The notes beneath the pieces are model-generated. The model searched no databases and had not been told where the DNA came from. It was given only the letters and a program-made list of their open reading frames with translations. Both the position numbers and the translations under genes were made by a program. Below are positions 44,621 to 54,362 of a stretch of DNA of 64,000 nucleotides, in pieces. Source of the DNA: Vibrio marisflavi CECT 7928 (GTDB lineage: Bacteria; Pseudomonadota; Gammaproteobacteria; Enterobacterales; Vibrionaceae); contig NZ_CAKLDM010000002.1 of assembly GCF_921294215.1 (NCBI RefSeq), positions 1-64,000 on the forward strand, written 5' to 3'. Numbering within the stretch: position 1 is the first letter of the stretch; each line of letters starts with the position of its first letter.

Positions 44621-45781
44621 ATGTCTGTGATCAAGATGACTGACCTGGAACTAGCAGGTAAACGCGTATTTATCCGTGCTGACCTAAACGTACCAGTAAA
44701 AGACGGCAAAGTAACTTCAGATGCACGTATCTTAGCATCTCTACCAACAATCAAGCGTTGCCTAGAAGCTGGCGCTAAAGTAATGGTTACTTCGCACCTA
44801 GGTCGTCCGACTGAAGGTGAGTACGCAGAAGAGTTCTCTCTACAACCAGTAGTTAACTACTTAAACGACGCACTAGATTGCGACGTGAAGCTAGCGAAAG
44901 ATTACCTAAACGGTCTAGAGCTAAACGCTGGTGAACTTGTTGTTCTAGAAAATGTTCGCTTCAACAAAGGCGAGAAGAAAAACGAAGAAGAGCTATCTAA
45001 GCAATACGCTGCACTATGTGACGTATTCGTAATGGATGCATTCGGTACTGCTCACCGCGCTCAAGCTTCAACTCACGGCGTAGGCATGCACGCACCAATC
45101 GCTTGTGCTGGCCCTCTTCTAGCAAACGAGCTTGACGCTCTAGGCAAAGCTATGGACAAGCCTGCTCGTCCAATGGTTGCTATCGTCGGCGGCTCTAAAG
45201 TATCAACTAAGCTAACAGTGCTTGAGTCTCTATCTAAAGTTGCTGACCAACTTGTTGTTGGCGGTGGTATCGCGAACACATTCATCGCAGCTGCTGGCCA
45301 CAATGTAGGTAAATCTTTATACGAAGCTGATCTAGTAGACACTGCTAAGAAGCTAATGGAAGAGTGTGCAATCCCTGTTGCGACTGACGTTGCTTGTGCA
45401 AAAGCATTCGATGAAAACGCAGAAGCTGAAATCAAGAACGTTGCTGACGTTCAAGATGACGACATGATCTTCGACCTAGGCCCAGACTCAACTGCAGAAC
45501 TAGCAGAAATCCTGAAAGGCGCGAAAACAATTCTTTGGAACGGCCCTGTTGGCGTATTCGAATTCAAAAACTTCGAAGCTGGTACAGAAGGCATCTCACG
45601 TGCTATCGCTGATTCTGAAGGCTTCTCTGTTGCCGGTGGTGGTGACACGCTAGCAGCTATCGACAAGTTCGGTATCAAAGCTGACGTCTCTTACATCTCT
45701 ACAGGTGGCGGTGCTTTCCTTGAGTTTGTTGAAGGTAAAGTATTACCAGCTGTTGCAATGCTTGAAGAGCGCGCAAAGTAA
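44621..45781 (+). CDS. pgk: phosphoglycerate kinase
   Basis: A 386-residue glycolytic kinase. The substrate site is FIRADLNVP and [10 protein letters not shown]; the nucleotide site is [12 protein letters not shown] and GGGDTLAAI. The ATG at 44621 with GAGAGGA upstream was chosen; an in-frame ATG five codons earlier overlaps the ribosome site. Codon use is highly biased, as expected for an abundant protein. Confidence 0.97.
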   Translation: MSVIKMTDLELAGKRVFIRADLNVPVKDGKVTSDARILASLPTIKRCLEAGAKVMVTSHLGRPTEGEYAEEFSLQPVVNYLNDALDCDVKLAKDYLNGLELNAGELVVLENVRFNKGEKKNEEELSKQYAALCDVFVMDAFGTAHRAQASTHGVGMHAPIACAGPLLANELDALGKAMDKPARPMVAIVGGSKVSTKLTVLESLSKVADQLVVGGGIANTFIAAAGHNVGKSLYEADLVDTAKKLMEECAIPVATDVACAKAFDENAEAEIKNVADVQDDDMIFDLGPDSTAELAEILKGAKTILWNGPVGVFEFKNFEAGTEGISRAIADSEGFSVAGGGDTLAAIDKFGIKADVSYISTGGGAFLEFVEGKVLPAVAMLEERAK

Positions 45782-45792
45782 TTATTTAAAGT

Positions 45793-45820
45793 AAAAGCGG
45801 GAGAGTGATTTCCCGCTTTT
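45793..45820 (+). terminator. hairpin terminator after pgk
   Basis: A 10-bp stem AAAAGCGGGA / TCCCGCTTTT with an 8-base loop, 11 bases after the pgk stop. The T-run is short, so partial readthrough into fba is likely. Confidence 0.75.
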
Positions 45821-45935
45821 ATGTTTGCTGCACCGATGCTTTTTCTTTGTTAGAATAGCTCGCGTTGTGAGCAAACGATTGCAGAATTTAAAATTAACCG
45901 TTTTAGTTAAAACGACAGAAAATAGGACTTAATCC

Positions 45936-47012
45936 ATGTCTAAGATCTTCGATTTCGTAAAACCAGGTGTTATCTCTGGCGACGACGTACAGAAAGTATT
46001 TGCAGTAGCGAAAGAAAATGGTTTCGCTCTTCCAGCAGTAAACTGTGTTGGTACTGACTCTGTAAACGGCGTACTAGAAGCAGCTGCTAAAGTTAAATCA
46101 CCAGTTATCGTTCAGTTCTCTAACGGTGGTGCTGCATTCTTCGCTGGTAAAGGTCTAAAACTTGAAGGTCAACAAGCTCAAGTTCTTGGTGCTGTAGCTG
46201 GTGCTAAATATGTACACGCAGTAGCTGAGTCTTACGGTGTTCCTGTAATTCTTCACACTGACCACGCTGCTAAGAAACTACTTCCTTGGATCGACGGTCT
46301 GCTAGACGCAGGTGAAGAGTTCTTCGCTCAAACTGGTAAGCCACTATTCTCTTCTCACATGATTGATCTTTCTGAAGAGTCTCTAGAAGAGAACATCGAA
46401 ATTTCTGCTAAGTACCTAGAGCGCATGGCTAAAATGAACATGACTCTAGAAATCGAACTAGGTTGTACTGGCGGCGAAGAAGACGGCGTTGATAACTCTG
46501 ATATGGACGCATCTGAGCTTTACACTTCTCCAGAAGACGTAGCTTACGCATACGAGAAACTAAACGCTGTTAGCCCACGTTTCACTATCGCTGCTTCTTT
46601 CGGTAACGTACACGGTGTATACAAGCCAGGTAACGTTGTTCTAACTCCAACTATCCTACGTGATTCTCAAGCTCACGTTTCTGAGAAGTTCGGTCTAGAG
46701 CACAACTCTCTAAACTTCGTATTCCACGGCGGTTCTGGTTCTTCTGAAGCTGAAATTCAAGAGTCTATCTCTTACGGTGTTATCAAAATGAACATCGATA
46801 CTGATACTCAGTGGGCTACTTGGGACGGCATCCGCACTTACGAAGCTGAAAACCACGATTACCTACAAGGTCAAATCGGTAACCCAACTGGCGAAGATGC
46901 GCCAAACAAGAAGTACTACGATCCACGTGTATGGCTACGTGCTGGTCAAGCTTCAATGGTTACTCGTCTTGAGCAAGCGTTCAAAGACCTTAACGCTATC
47001 GACGTTCTTTAA
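45936..47012 (+). CDS. fba: class II fructose-bisphosphate aldolase
   Basis: A 358-residue zinc-dependent aldolase of glycolysis and gluconeogenesis. Metal and substrate segments VILHTDHAAKK, LEIELGCTGGEEDGVDN, NVHGVYKPGNV and FHGGSGSS identify class IIa. It lies 154 bases after pgk with its own possible promoter. Codon use is highly biased. A strong terminator follows. Confidence 0.97.
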   Translation: MSKIFDFVKPGVISGDDVQKVFAVAKENGFALPAVNCVGTDSVNGVLEAAAKVKSPVIVQFSNGGAAFFAGKGLKLEGQQAQVLGAVAGAKYVHAVAESYGVPVILHTDHAAKKLLPWIDGLLDAGEEFFAQTGKPLFSSHMIDLSEESLEENIEISAKYLERMAKMNMTLEIELGCTGGEEDGVDNSDMDASELYTSPEDVAYAYEKLNAVSPRFTIAASFGNVHGVYKPGNVVLTPTILRDSQAHVSEKFGLEHNSLNFVFHGGSGSSEAEIQESISYGVIKMNIDTDTQWATWDGIRTYEAENHDYLQGQIGNPTGEDAPNKKYYDPRVWLRAGQASMVTRLEQAFKDLNAIDVL

Positions 47013-47038
47013 TTAGACGTTTATAAGTGATTGCTAAG

Positions 47039-47063
47039 CCCGCTCGTTAGAGCGGGTTTTTTT
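47039..47063 (+). terminator. fba intrinsic terminator
   Basis: A 7-bp G/C stem CCCGCTC / GAGCGGG with a GTTA loop and seven T. Confidence 0.92.
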
Positions 47064-47284
47064 GTATCTGCTTAACTCACTGTTACGCTTATTTCGTGGC
47101 TTAATTCACAATCCTTACTATCACTCTCACTTCTAAGTTCCTGTTCAATCTATTATTTCTCTTATTGTTTCTTTTTTGACCTTAACTCAGGTTTATTTCG
47201 CCTCAATTCAAATAGGCTCATTCTTTGCGAAGGGAGTTCTAACTTGCGCATAGATGTGAGCGATAAAATAGGGAGAGCAAACTC

Positions 47285-48145
47285 ATGTCTACAGAATCGG
47301 TTGGCAAAGCAGCAACGTTGTCAGATGGATTAACTCACGCTGAGAATTGGCTTTTGGATCATTCAGATTTGTTGATTCAGTATGGTGTTAATATTATTTC
47401 AGCAATTCTGATCCTCTTTATCGGTAATTTAGTTGTTAAAGCGATCGCAAAGAGTGTGTCCAAAGTGCTCAACAGTAAGCAAATGGATAAGGCGGTCGTT
47501 GAGTTTATTAGTGCTATTGTCCGCTATCTATTGTTTGTCATTGTTTTGATTGCAGCCTTGAGTCGAATTGGTGTTCAAACCGCTTCAGTAGTAGCAGTCA
47601 TTGGTGCAGCAGGCTTAGCAATCGGCCTTGCATTACAAGGTTCGTTATCTAACTTTGCCGCAGGCGTACTAATCGTTGCATTTAGGCCATTTAAGTCGGG
47701 AGATTATGTCGAAGTAGGTGGTGTTGCTGGTTCTGTTCAGGCTATCCATATTTTTCAAACCATTCTTAAATCACCTGACAATAAGATGGTGGTTGTACCC
47801 AACTCATCGGTTATCGGTGGTGCCATCACTAACTATTCGAAGCATGAAACTAGGCGTGTCGATCTTACTGTCGGAGTGTCATACAGCGCTGATCTGCAGC
47901 TTACTAAAAAGGTGATAAGAGAAACATTGGAAAAGGACCTGCGCATTTTGAAAGATCCTGACATTACTATTGGTGTGTTAGCTTTGGCAGATTCATCGGT
48001 GAATTTCGTCGTGAGACCTTGGTGTAAAACTTCTGACTATTGGCCGGTGTATTACGATTCAATTCAAGCGATTAAGGAAGCGCTGGATGAAAATGGGATT
48101 GAAATTCCGTTTCCGCAAGTGGATGTTCATATGAGTAAATCTTAA
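47285..48145 (+). CDS. mscS: small-conductance mechanosensitive channel MscS
   Basis: A 286-residue MscS-type channel that opens under membrane tension and releases solutes on hypo-osmotic shock. Three membrane segments (about 30-55, 68-90, 96-128) end in the pore helix VVAVIGAAGLAIGLALQGSLSNFAAG. A beta domain (FRPFKSGDYVEVGGVAG, VVPNS) and a cytoplasmic cage follow. The size is that of E. coli MscS. The same fba-mscS neighbourhood is common in gammaproteobacteria. Confidence 0.95.
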   Translation: MSTESVGKAATLSDGLTHAENWLLDHSDLLIQYGVNIISAILILFIGNLVVKAIAKSVSKVLNSKQMDKAVVEFISAIVRYLLFVIVLIAALSRIGVQTASVVAVIGAAGLAIGLALQGSLSNFAAGVLIVAFRPFKSGDYVEVGGVAGSVQAIHIFQTILKSPDNKMVVVPNSSVIGGAITNYSKHETRRVDLTVGVSYSADLQLTKKVIRETLEKDLRILKDPDITIGVLALADSSVNFVVRPWCKTSDYWPVYYDSIQAIKEALDENGIEIPFPQVDVHMSKS

Positions 48146-48231
48146 CCTAGCGGTGGCATTAGCCTGAAAAGAGGGCTGTATTTTGGTATTCGTGGAAACT
48201 ATTTCCTCATTTCGTATCTAACTTATACCGA

Positions 48232-48267
48232 ACTCGCTTTGTTTCGTTTGTTTTGAACAAAGCGAGT
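48232..48267 (+). promoter_or_regulatory. long hairpin in the leader of the SIMPL-domain gene
   Basis: A perfect 12-bp inverted repeat ACTCGCTTTGTT / AACAAAGCGAGT with a 12-base loop, 26 bases before the downstream start codon and 86 bases after mscS. There is no T-run on the plus strand, so it is not an obvious terminator. It could be a leader structure or an operator. Confidence 0.5.
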
Positions 48268-48293
48268 AACAAGCATGTAGTAAGGTGAAAAGG

Positions 48294-48989
48294 ATGAAAA
48301 AGCTAGTCAGCGTATTAATTTTTGTATCGGGTTTTATCAGTGCCAATGTGATGGCCGATCCACTCGACTTTCCCCATATAGTCACAACTGGATATGGAGA
48401 AGTAACTGCCAAACCTGATATGGCTGAGTTTTCGGTCAAGGTGTTAGAAACGGCACTAACGGCAGAGCAGGCCAAACAGGCAGTTGATAAAGTTGTAGAC
48501 AAATACTTAAGTGGCTTAAAGAAAGCGGGTGTTAAAGCTGAAAATATTCACAGCTCCAACCTTTATCTTGCTCCCCAATATCACTATCCAAAAGATGGCA
48601 AACCAGAGTTAACGGGTTATCGCGCGAATCGAACTGTGAATGTTGTGGTGAACGATCTGCCAAAGCTAAACAACTATCTAGATTTAGCCTTGAAGGATGG
48701 CATCAACCAAGTCAACAACATCCAACTAAAAGTGAAAGAGGAAGCCAAGTTTAAAAGGCAAGCGCGAATGGCAGCCATACGTGATGCGAATAATAAAGCT
48801 AAGTCACTAGCAAAAGGCTTTGATATGAAGTTAGGAAAAGTGTGGCAAATTTCTTATAACGCGCCGAATACACAGCCTGTTGTCATGCGACCAATGGCAC
48901 TTGATATGCGTAAAGAGTCCAATAGCTATCAAGATTCAAGCTTAGTTATTCGCGATAGAGTTGATGTGATCTATAAACTAAAAAATTAA
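48294..48989 (+). CDS. SIMPL (DUF541) domain periplasmic protein, YggE-like
   Basis: A 231-residue protein with a signal peptide (MKKLVSVLIFVSGFISANVMA) and a SIMPL/DUF541 domain (VTTGYGEVTAKPDMAEFSV). E. coli YggE of this family is tied to oxidative stress protection; the molecular function is unknown. The ATG at 48294 with AAGG upstream was chosen over a GTG three codons earlier. It is close to mscS, as yggE-family genes are to yggB in E. coli. Confidence 0.88.
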   Translation: MKKLVSVLIFVSGFISANVMADPLDFPHIVTTGYGEVTAKPDMAEFSVKVLETALTAEQAKQAVDKVVDKYLSGLKKAGVKAENIHSSNLYLAPQYHYPKDGKPELTGYRANRTVNVVVNDLPKLNNYLDLALKDGINQVNNIQLKVKEEAKFKRQARMAAIRDANNKAKSLAKGFDMKLGKVWQISYNAPNTQPVVMRPMALDMRKESNSYQDSSLVIRDRVDVIYKLKN

Positions 48990-49124
48990 CACGGCGTAAA
49001 GTTTTTGGTAATCTATGCGCCAACTAATAGGTCAACTCAATATCAGTCGATTCTGGATTGAGTAGAGTAATAAACGAGTCAAAAGAAAGCGGATTTCATT
49101 TAACTTGACGTTGTGAGGTATAAA

Positions 49125-49256
49125 ATGATTAACCGTTATCTTGTAAGAGGTGCTGTGGGTGCCTTGGCTGTCCTAAGTATTAAAGTGAGTGCAATTTACT
49201 TTTTGCTCATGGTGATACTACTTGTTACACATACCAAAGACTTTATTGGATCTTAG
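49125..49256 (+). CDS. small single-pass membrane protein (43 residues)
   Basis: A 43-codon open frame with a good ribosome site (GTGAGG, 7 bases upstream). The peptide is MINRYLVRGAVGAL followed by a hydrophobic stretch (about 23-36, SAIYFLLMVILLV) and a short polar tail (THTKDFIGS). It has positively charged residues at the N-terminus, like many small inner-membrane proteins. It is flanked by non-coding sequence and followed by a terminator 25 bases later. I do not recognise the family. Confidence 0.6.
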   Translation: MINRYLVRGAVGALAVLSIKVSAIYFLLMVILLVTHTKDFIGS

Positions 49257-49280
49257 CTTTCGCTAAAAGGCCAGAATCAA

Positions 49281-49307
49281 AAAAGGAGAGCAATATGCTC
49301 TCCTTTT
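49281..49307. terminator. bidirectional terminator between the small ORF and pyk
   Basis: A stem AAAAGGAGAGCA / TGCTCTCCTTTT with a three-base loop. A/T tracts on both sides allow it to serve the plus-strand small gene and the minus-strand pyk gene. Confidence 0.88.
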
Positions 49308-49330
49308 TACTTTGTTCTACAAGAGAAATC

Positions 49331-50743
49331 TTATAGTACGTGTACAGATGCTGTGTTAGTTGTACCTGAAGGAACTAGCGCGCCAGATACCATAACAACG
49401 ATGTCACCTTTCTTACCTAGACCAGACTCTAGAGCAAGCTCTTTACCGCTAACAAAGAAAGAATCTGTATTGTCGATAGAGTCAACAACAACTGGGCGAA
49501 CGCCTTTAGTTAGTACTAGTTGAGCTGCTGTTTTCTTGTTTGTAGTAAGAGCAAGAATGTTTGCAGTAGGGAAGTACTTACGTACTGAACGAGCAGATTT
49601 ACCACCTTCAGTTGCAACAACGATAAGTGGAGCTGCTAGTTTTTCAGCAGTATCAACTGCACCTTTACATACCGCTTCAGTGATACGTAGACGTGGGCTG
49701 TCTAGACGAGAACCTAGCTCGGCTTTAAGAGCTGCATCAGTACGGTTAGCAATTTGAGCCATGATAGTCACAGCTTCTACTGGGTACTTACCTTTAGCAG
49801 TTTCACCAGAAAGCATTACCGCGTCAGTACCATCCATGATTGCGTTCGCAACGTCACCCGCTTCAGCACGAGTTGGACGAGGGTTCTTGATCATAGAATC
49901 TAGCATTTGAGTTGCTGTGATAACGACTTTACGTGCACGGTTACATTTCTCGATCATCATCTTCTGAGCGAAAATAACTTCTTCAGCAGGGATCTCAACA
50001 CCTAGGTCACCACGAGCAACCATGATACCGTCAGAAAGCTCTAGGATTTCGTCGAAGTTATCTACACCTTCTTGGTTCTCAATCTTAGAGATGATGTGGA
50101 TGTTTTGGCCGCCATTTGCATTTAGAAGCTCACGGATTTCACGTACGTCGTCTGCTTTACGGATGAAAGAAGCAGCAACGAAGTCAACGCCTTGCTCGCA
50201 ACCGAACTTAAGGTCAGCTTTATCTTTTTCAGAAAGAGCAGGAAGGTTTACAGAAACGCCAGGAAGGTTAACACCTTTGTTTTCACCTAGAGCACCGTTG
50301 TTAAGAACTTTACACTTAACTTCAGTTGCAGAAGTTTCTAGAACTTCCATTTCGATAAGACCATCGTCAACTAGGATAGTGTTACCAGCAGTTAGGTCGC
50401 CAGCAAAGCCTGGGTAAGTTACTGCTACGCGATCTTTAGTGCCGACTACGCTAGCATCTGTAGTGAATGTGAACTCTTGACCAGCTACTAGATCAACGTC
50501 ATCACCGCCTTCTAGCTTGATAGTACGAATTTCTGGGCCTTTAGTGTCTAAAAGGATAGCTAGTTGCTTACCAGTTTCTTCCATAACTTTGCGGAAGTTC
50601 GAGATACGAGTACCGTGCTCATCGAAATCTCCGTGAGAGAAGTTAAGACGCATCACGTTCATTCCAGCTTTTACTAGCTCTGATAGTTTTTCTACAGATT
50701 CAGTTTTAGGTCCAATCGTACATACGATTTTGGTTTTTTTCAT
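49331..50743 (-). CDS. pykF: pyruvate kinase I
   Basis: A 470-residue glycolytic enzyme converting PEP and ADP to pyruvate and ATP. The start [16 protein letters not shown], the metal/substrate segment [16 protein letters not shown] and the signature [23 protein letters not shown] are intact. The length matches PykF rather than the longer PykA. Codon use is highly biased. It has an unusually long structured upstream region (50744-50958) with a 21-bp inverted repeat. Confidence 0.96.
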   Translation of the reverse strand: MKKTKIVCTIGPKTESVEKLSELVKAGMNVMRLNFSHGDFDEHGTRISNFRKVMEETGKQLAILLDTKGPEIRTIKLEGGDDVDLVAGQEFTFTTDASVVGTKDRVAVTYPGFAGDLTAGNTILVDDGLIEMEVLETSATEVKCKVLNNGALGENKGVNLPGVSVNLPALSEKDKADLKFGCEQGVDFVAASFIRKADDVREIRELLNANGGQNIHIISKIENQEGVDNFDEILELSDGIMVARGDLGVEIPAEEVIFAQKMMIEKCNRARKVVITATQMLDSMIKNPRPTRAEAGDVANAIMDGTDAVMLSGETAKGKYPVEAVTIMAQIANRTDAALKAELGSRLDSPRLRITEAVCKGAVDTAEKLAAPLIVVATEGGKSARSVRKYFPTANILALTTNKKTAAQLVLTKGVRPVVVDSIDNTDSFFVSGKELALESGLGKKGDIVVMVSGALVPSGTTNTASVHVL

Positions 50744-50868
50744 GGAAGATAATCTCCGGTAAATATAGTTACAATTTGAAATTTTGTTGCCGAGATAAAG
50801 CTAAAACTTTTGTTGCAGATTCTGTCTTCTACAATGGCTCAATTTTAACCTACTCAAAGCTGTAACTC

Positions 50869-50931
50869 TTTCACAAAATTTAGTCATTTAATAACCAAAA
50901 GAGTTAGCTCAAATGACTAAACTCTGTGAAA
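50869..50931 (-). promoter_or_regulatory. 21-bp inverted repeat upstream of pykF
   Basis: The arms at 50869-50889 and 50911-50931 are complementary at 19 of 21 positions, with a 21-base loop. The two mismatches become G-U pairs in RNA read from the minus strand, but A-C clashes in plus-strand RNA. It sits 126 bases upstream of the pykF start. Immediately upstream (50935-50958), minus-strand CCCTCC / GGCGGG followed by six T looks like a weak terminator. No gene is seen in 50744-51159 apart from these elements. Confidence 0.6.
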
Positions 50932-51159
50932 AAACCCGCCTTAGGAGGGGGTAAAAAGAAAACTATACGATAAATTCTGTAATTTTTTTTCTTTTCGGGA
51001 ACGGATTCTACCACCGAATTCATCCAATATCACGGCCTAAGATTTGTTTTAGGACAAGGTTTTGTGCCTAATATTTTATTTTTTGCTTCAAAATAAATTG
51101 AATGAAAGTTTCAGTTCGGTTATCGTATGTTTCGTTTCGAAATATCCAAATGAAAGAAA

Positions 51160-51921
51160 ATGTCAAAGCGCAATACGCAATATCGAAGACACGCCATATC
51201 TAACCTAGTGACTGAGCAAGGCGAAGTCAGTGTCGAACAGCTTGCCTCATTGTTTGAAACTTCCGAAGTAACTATAAGAAAGGACTTAGCCTCATTAGAG
51301 GAGAATGGCCTTTTGTTGCGTCGTTATGGCGGAGCGGTCGCGCTGCCAAAAGAAGTGGTCAGTGAAGAGTTAGGACAACAAGTTTCATCACGAAAGTTAG
51401 CACTTGCGAAAGCAGCGGTAAATCTAATTCGAGATCACAATCGAATTGTAATTGATAGTGGAAGTACGACAGGTGCGTTGATCCAGCAATTGAATCATAA
51501 ACAAGGTTTAGTTGTTATGACCAACTCACTCAACGTTGCTAATGCTCTCAATGATCTTGAGAACGAGCCAACGATCTTAATGACGGGTGGAACGTGGGAT
51601 AAACGTTCTGAAGCATTTCAAGGTCTTGTCGCAGAGTCTGTATTGCGCTCGTACGACTTTGATCAATTGTTTATTGGTGCAGACGGCATCGACCTTGCAA
51701 GAGGGACTACAACGTTCAACGAAATGCTAGGGCTAAGCAAAGTCATGGCTGAAGTTTCAAGAGAAGTGATCGTCATGATTGAGTCGAAAAAAGTGGGGCG
51801 TAAGATCCCTAATTTAGAACTTGGTTGGAGCAGCGTAGACGTAGTGATCACTGATACAGACTTGTCTATGCAGGATAAAGAACAAATTGAGTCGCATGAT
51901 GTAAAAGTCATCTGCGTATAG
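51160..51921 (+). CDS. DeoR-family transcriptional regulator beside glmS
   Basis: A 253-residue repressor-type protein. An N-terminal DeoR winged helix (VEQLASLFETSEVTIRKDLASLEENG, split near residues 25-50) is followed by a sugar-phosphate sensor domain (DSGSTTGALIQQL). It is located directly upstream of glmS (86 bases) in the same direction, so control of amino-sugar synthesis or use is the likely role. The effector is not evident from sequence. The 5' region has repeated TTTCG elements (TTTCGTTTCGAAAT near 51130) that could be its own sites. Confidence 0.88.
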   Translation: MSKRNTQYRRHAISNLVTEQGEVSVEQLASLFETSEVTIRKDLASLEENGLLLRRYGGAVALPKEVVSEELGQQVSSRKLALAKAAVNLIRDHNRIVIDSGSTTGALIQQLNHKQGLVVMTNSLNVANALNDLENEPTILMTGGTWDKRSEAFQGLVAESVLRSYDFDQLFIGADGIDLARGTTTFNEMLGLSKVMAEVSREVIVMIESKKVGRKIPNLELGWSSVDVVITDTDLSMQDKEQIESHDVKVICV

Positions 51922-51942
51922 TTAACAACGAAAAGACAATAG

Positions 51943-51978
51943 ATTCTCGATTCTCAAATTAACATTCAAATCGAGAAT
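51943..51978 (+). promoter_or_regulatory. inverted repeat in the glmS leader
   Basis: A perfect 10-bp repeat ATTCTCGATT / AATCGAGAAT with a 16-base spacer, between the DeoR-family gene and glmS, 29 bases before the glmS start. It could be an operator for the adjacent regulator or an RNA hairpin affecting glmS translation. Confidence 0.5.
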
Positions 51979-52007
51979 GAAAATAGAATTTTGAATGGAG
52001 TGAAGAT

Positions 52008-53840
52008 ATGTGTGGAATTGTTGGAGCAGTGGCTCAGCGAGATGTAGCCGAAATTTTGGTAGAAGGTCTACGACGCTTAGAATATCGTGGATATGATTCA
52101 GCAGGTGTCGCTATTGTAGACTCAAATAGCGAGCTCACTCGTCTTCGCCGTCTTGGTAAGGTGCAAGAACTAGTTGATGCTACCGAGCAGCAAGAAGTTG
52201 CTGGTGGAACTGGTATTGCTCATACTCGCTGGGCAACTCATGGCGAACCTTCGGAAGCCAATGCGCATCCACACATGTCTAGCGATATATCTGTTGTACA
52301 CAATGGCATCATCGAAAACCATGAGGAACTACGACAACTGCTTAAAGATCGTGGTTATTCTTTTGAGTCTCAAACTGACACTGAGGTTATCGCTCATCTT
52401 GTTGAATGGGAAATGCGAGAAGCAACTTCATTGGTTGAAGCTTTGCAAAAAACGGTAAAACAGTTGGAAGGTGCTTATGGCACAGTGGTTATGGATCGTA
52501 AAGATCCAAGTCGATTAGTCGTTGCACGATCTGGTAGCCCGATTGTGATTGGTTATGGTGTCGGCGAAAACTTCTTAGCATCCGATCAATTGGCGCTTCT
52601 GAATGTCACTCGCCGGTTCTCTTATTTGGAAGAGGGCGATGTTGCTGAGATCACGCGTCGCAAGGTAACAATTTTCGATCTTAGTGGTAACCCGGTAGAG
52701 CGCGAAGTGGTTGAATCTAATGCCGAGCATGATGCTGGTGACAAAGGCAAATATCGCCACTTTATGCAGAAAGAGATTTTTGAGCAGCCAACGGCTCTGA
52801 TTAATACCGTCGAAGGCCGTTTAACCAAAGATGCGGTGATCACTGAAAGTATTGGCGTTAATGCAGCGGAAATATTAGAAAAAGTAGAGCACGTTCAGAT
52901 TGTTGCTTGTGGTACATCATACAATGCTGGAATGGTTGCTCGTTATTGGTTTGAATCGTTAGCGGGAGTGAGCTGTGATGTCGAGATTGCATCTGAATTC
53001 CGCTATCGCAAATTTGTTACTCGCCCAAATAGCCTGTTAATTACGCTTTCTCAATCAGGAGAGACGGCAGATACACTAGCAGCACTTCGACTAGCAAAAG
53101 AAAAAGGCTACATGTCAGCGATGACAATTTGTAACGTGGCGGGCTCTTCTCTGGTACGTGAATCTGATTTTGCCTTTATGACTCGCGCTGGAGCCGAAAT
53201 TGGCGTTGCTTCGACCAAAGCCTTTACCACGCAACTCTCTGCTCTGCTTATGCTGGTAACGGCCTTAGGCAAAGAGAGGCAGTATGTTGATGCTGTAAAA
53301 GAAGCAGAGATTGTAAAGGCGTTACACTCGCTGCCAGATCAGATCAATTCAGCACTGAGCTACGATAAGCAGATCGAAGCATTGGCGGAAGACTTTGCCG
53401 ACAAACACCATACTTTGTTCTTAGGCCGTGGTGAGTTCTATCCTATTGCTATGGAAGCGTCACTAAAGCTCAAAGAAATCTCTTACATTCACGCCGAAGC
53501 GTACGCGGCAGGTGAGCTCAAACACGGCCCACTAGCTTTGATTGATGCGGATATGCCAGTTGTTGTGGTTGCGCCAAATAACGAGCTACTTGAAAAACTG
53601 AAGTCCAATATTGAAGAAGTTCGTGCTCGTGGCGGCTTGCTTTACGTATTTGCCGATGAAAGCGCTGGCTTTGAGGCCGACGAGAGCATGAAGATCATCA
53701 CAATGCCAAATGTGAGTGATATTACCGCTCCTATTTACTACACGATCCCAATGCAGTTGCTCTCGTACTATGTTGCATTAATCAAAGGAACAGATGTGGA
53801 TCAACCTAGGAACCTTGCGAAGTCAGTGACAGTAGAGTAA
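52008..53840 (+). CDS. glmS: glutamine-fructose-6-phosphate aminotransferase GlmS
   Basis: A 610-residue enzyme making glucosamine 6-phosphate, the entry to UDP-GlcNAc for peptidoglycan and LPS. An N-terminal glutaminase domain with nucleophile Cys2 (MCGIVGAVA) and two SIS isomerase domains (about 290-430 and 460-600; [18 protein letters not shown]) end at the conserved NLAKSVTVE. The ribosome site GGAG is 9 bases upstream. RapZ, the E. coli regulator of glmS through small RNAs, is encoded at 9675. Confidence 0.97.
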   Translation: MCGIVGAVAQRDVAEILVEGLRRLEYRGYDSAGVAIVDSNSELTRLRRLGKVQELVDATEQQEVAGGTGIAHTRWATHGEPSEANAHPHMSSDISVVHNGIIENHEELRQLLKDRGYSFESQTDTEVIAHLVEWEMREATSLVEALQKTVKQLEGAYGTVVMDRKDPSRLVVARSGSPIVIGYGVGENFLASDQLALLNVTRRFSYLEEGDVAEITRRKVTIFDLSGNPVEREVVESNAEHDAGDKGKYRHFMQKEIFEQPTALINTVEGRLTKDAVITESIGVNAAEILEKVEHVQIVACGTSYNAGMVARYWFESLAGVSCDVEIASEFRYRKFVTRPNSLLITLSQSGETADTLAALRLAKEKGYMSAMTICNVAGSSLVRESDFAFMTRAGAEIGVASTKAFTTQLSALLMLVTALGKERQYVDAVKEAEIVKALHSLPDQINSALSYDKQIEALAEDFADKHHTLFLGRGEFYPIAMEASLKLKEISYIHAEAYAAGELKHGPLALIDADMPVVVVAPNNELLEKLKSNIEEVRARGGLLYVFADESAGFEADESMKIITMPNVSDITAPIYYTIPMQLLSYYVALIKGTDVDQPRNLAKSVTVE

Positions 53841-53852
53841 AACAAGGTATTG

Positions 53853-53889
53853 AAAAGGCAGCGGTTACTAATGTTATCGCTGCCTTTTA
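53853..53889. terminator. glmS terminator
   Basis: An 11-bp stem AAAAGGCAGCG / CGCTGCCTTTT with a 15-base loop, 12 bases after the glmS stop. A/T tracts on both sides may also serve the convergent YtoQ-family gene. Confidence 0.82.
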
Positions 53890-53921
53890 TATCGAAATTG
53901 CTTGCTGGGAGAGGGTACTAA

Positions 53922-54362
53922 TTACGCTTCCACAGTGTATGCAAGTAGCTCAACAATTTGCTCTGGCGAGGTTGCCCAGGCTTGTGCAGAAGCATCCACT
54001 TCTTTTAGCGCATGGACTAGGTTTTCATCGTGTAGAGTAATATAAGGTTTACCTAAAGCAGCGCAGAAACCGGCGTCAAATGCTGCGTTCCATTGTTTAT
54101 ACTTATCGCCAAAGCGTATGATGGCTATGTCGCATGACTTAATTGCGGTTTGAGTCCGGATCGCATTCACTTTTGCTGATTTATGATCTCTCCAGAAAGG
54201 ATCGCTTTCTAAGCCTAAATGATCACCTGCTGCATCACTCGATTCATGATCCGTATTTGCGGATATAAACTTAACCTTTAGATTCTTGGCTTCACACCCT
54301 TTGATGATTTGCTCACGCCAATCGGTATGGATCTCGCCTGACAAATAGACTTTATATTTCAT
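53922..54362 (-). CDS. ytoQ: YtoQ family protein
   Basis: A 146-residue protein starting MKYKVYLSGEIHTDWREQI, the conserved N-terminus of the YtoQ family, related in fold to nucleoside deoxyribosyltransferase-like proteins. The function is unknown. The ATG at 54362 was chosen because codons upstream (to 54449) lack conservation and a ribosome site. It is a single gene convergent with glmS. Confidence 0.82.
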   Translation of the reverse strand: MKYKVYLSGEIHTDWREQIIKGCEAKNLKVKFISANTDHESSDAAGDHLGLESDPFWRDHKSAKVNAIRTQTAIKSCDIAIIRFGDKYKQWNAAFDAGFCAALGKPYITLHDENLVHALKEVDASAQAWATSPEQIVELLAYTVEA

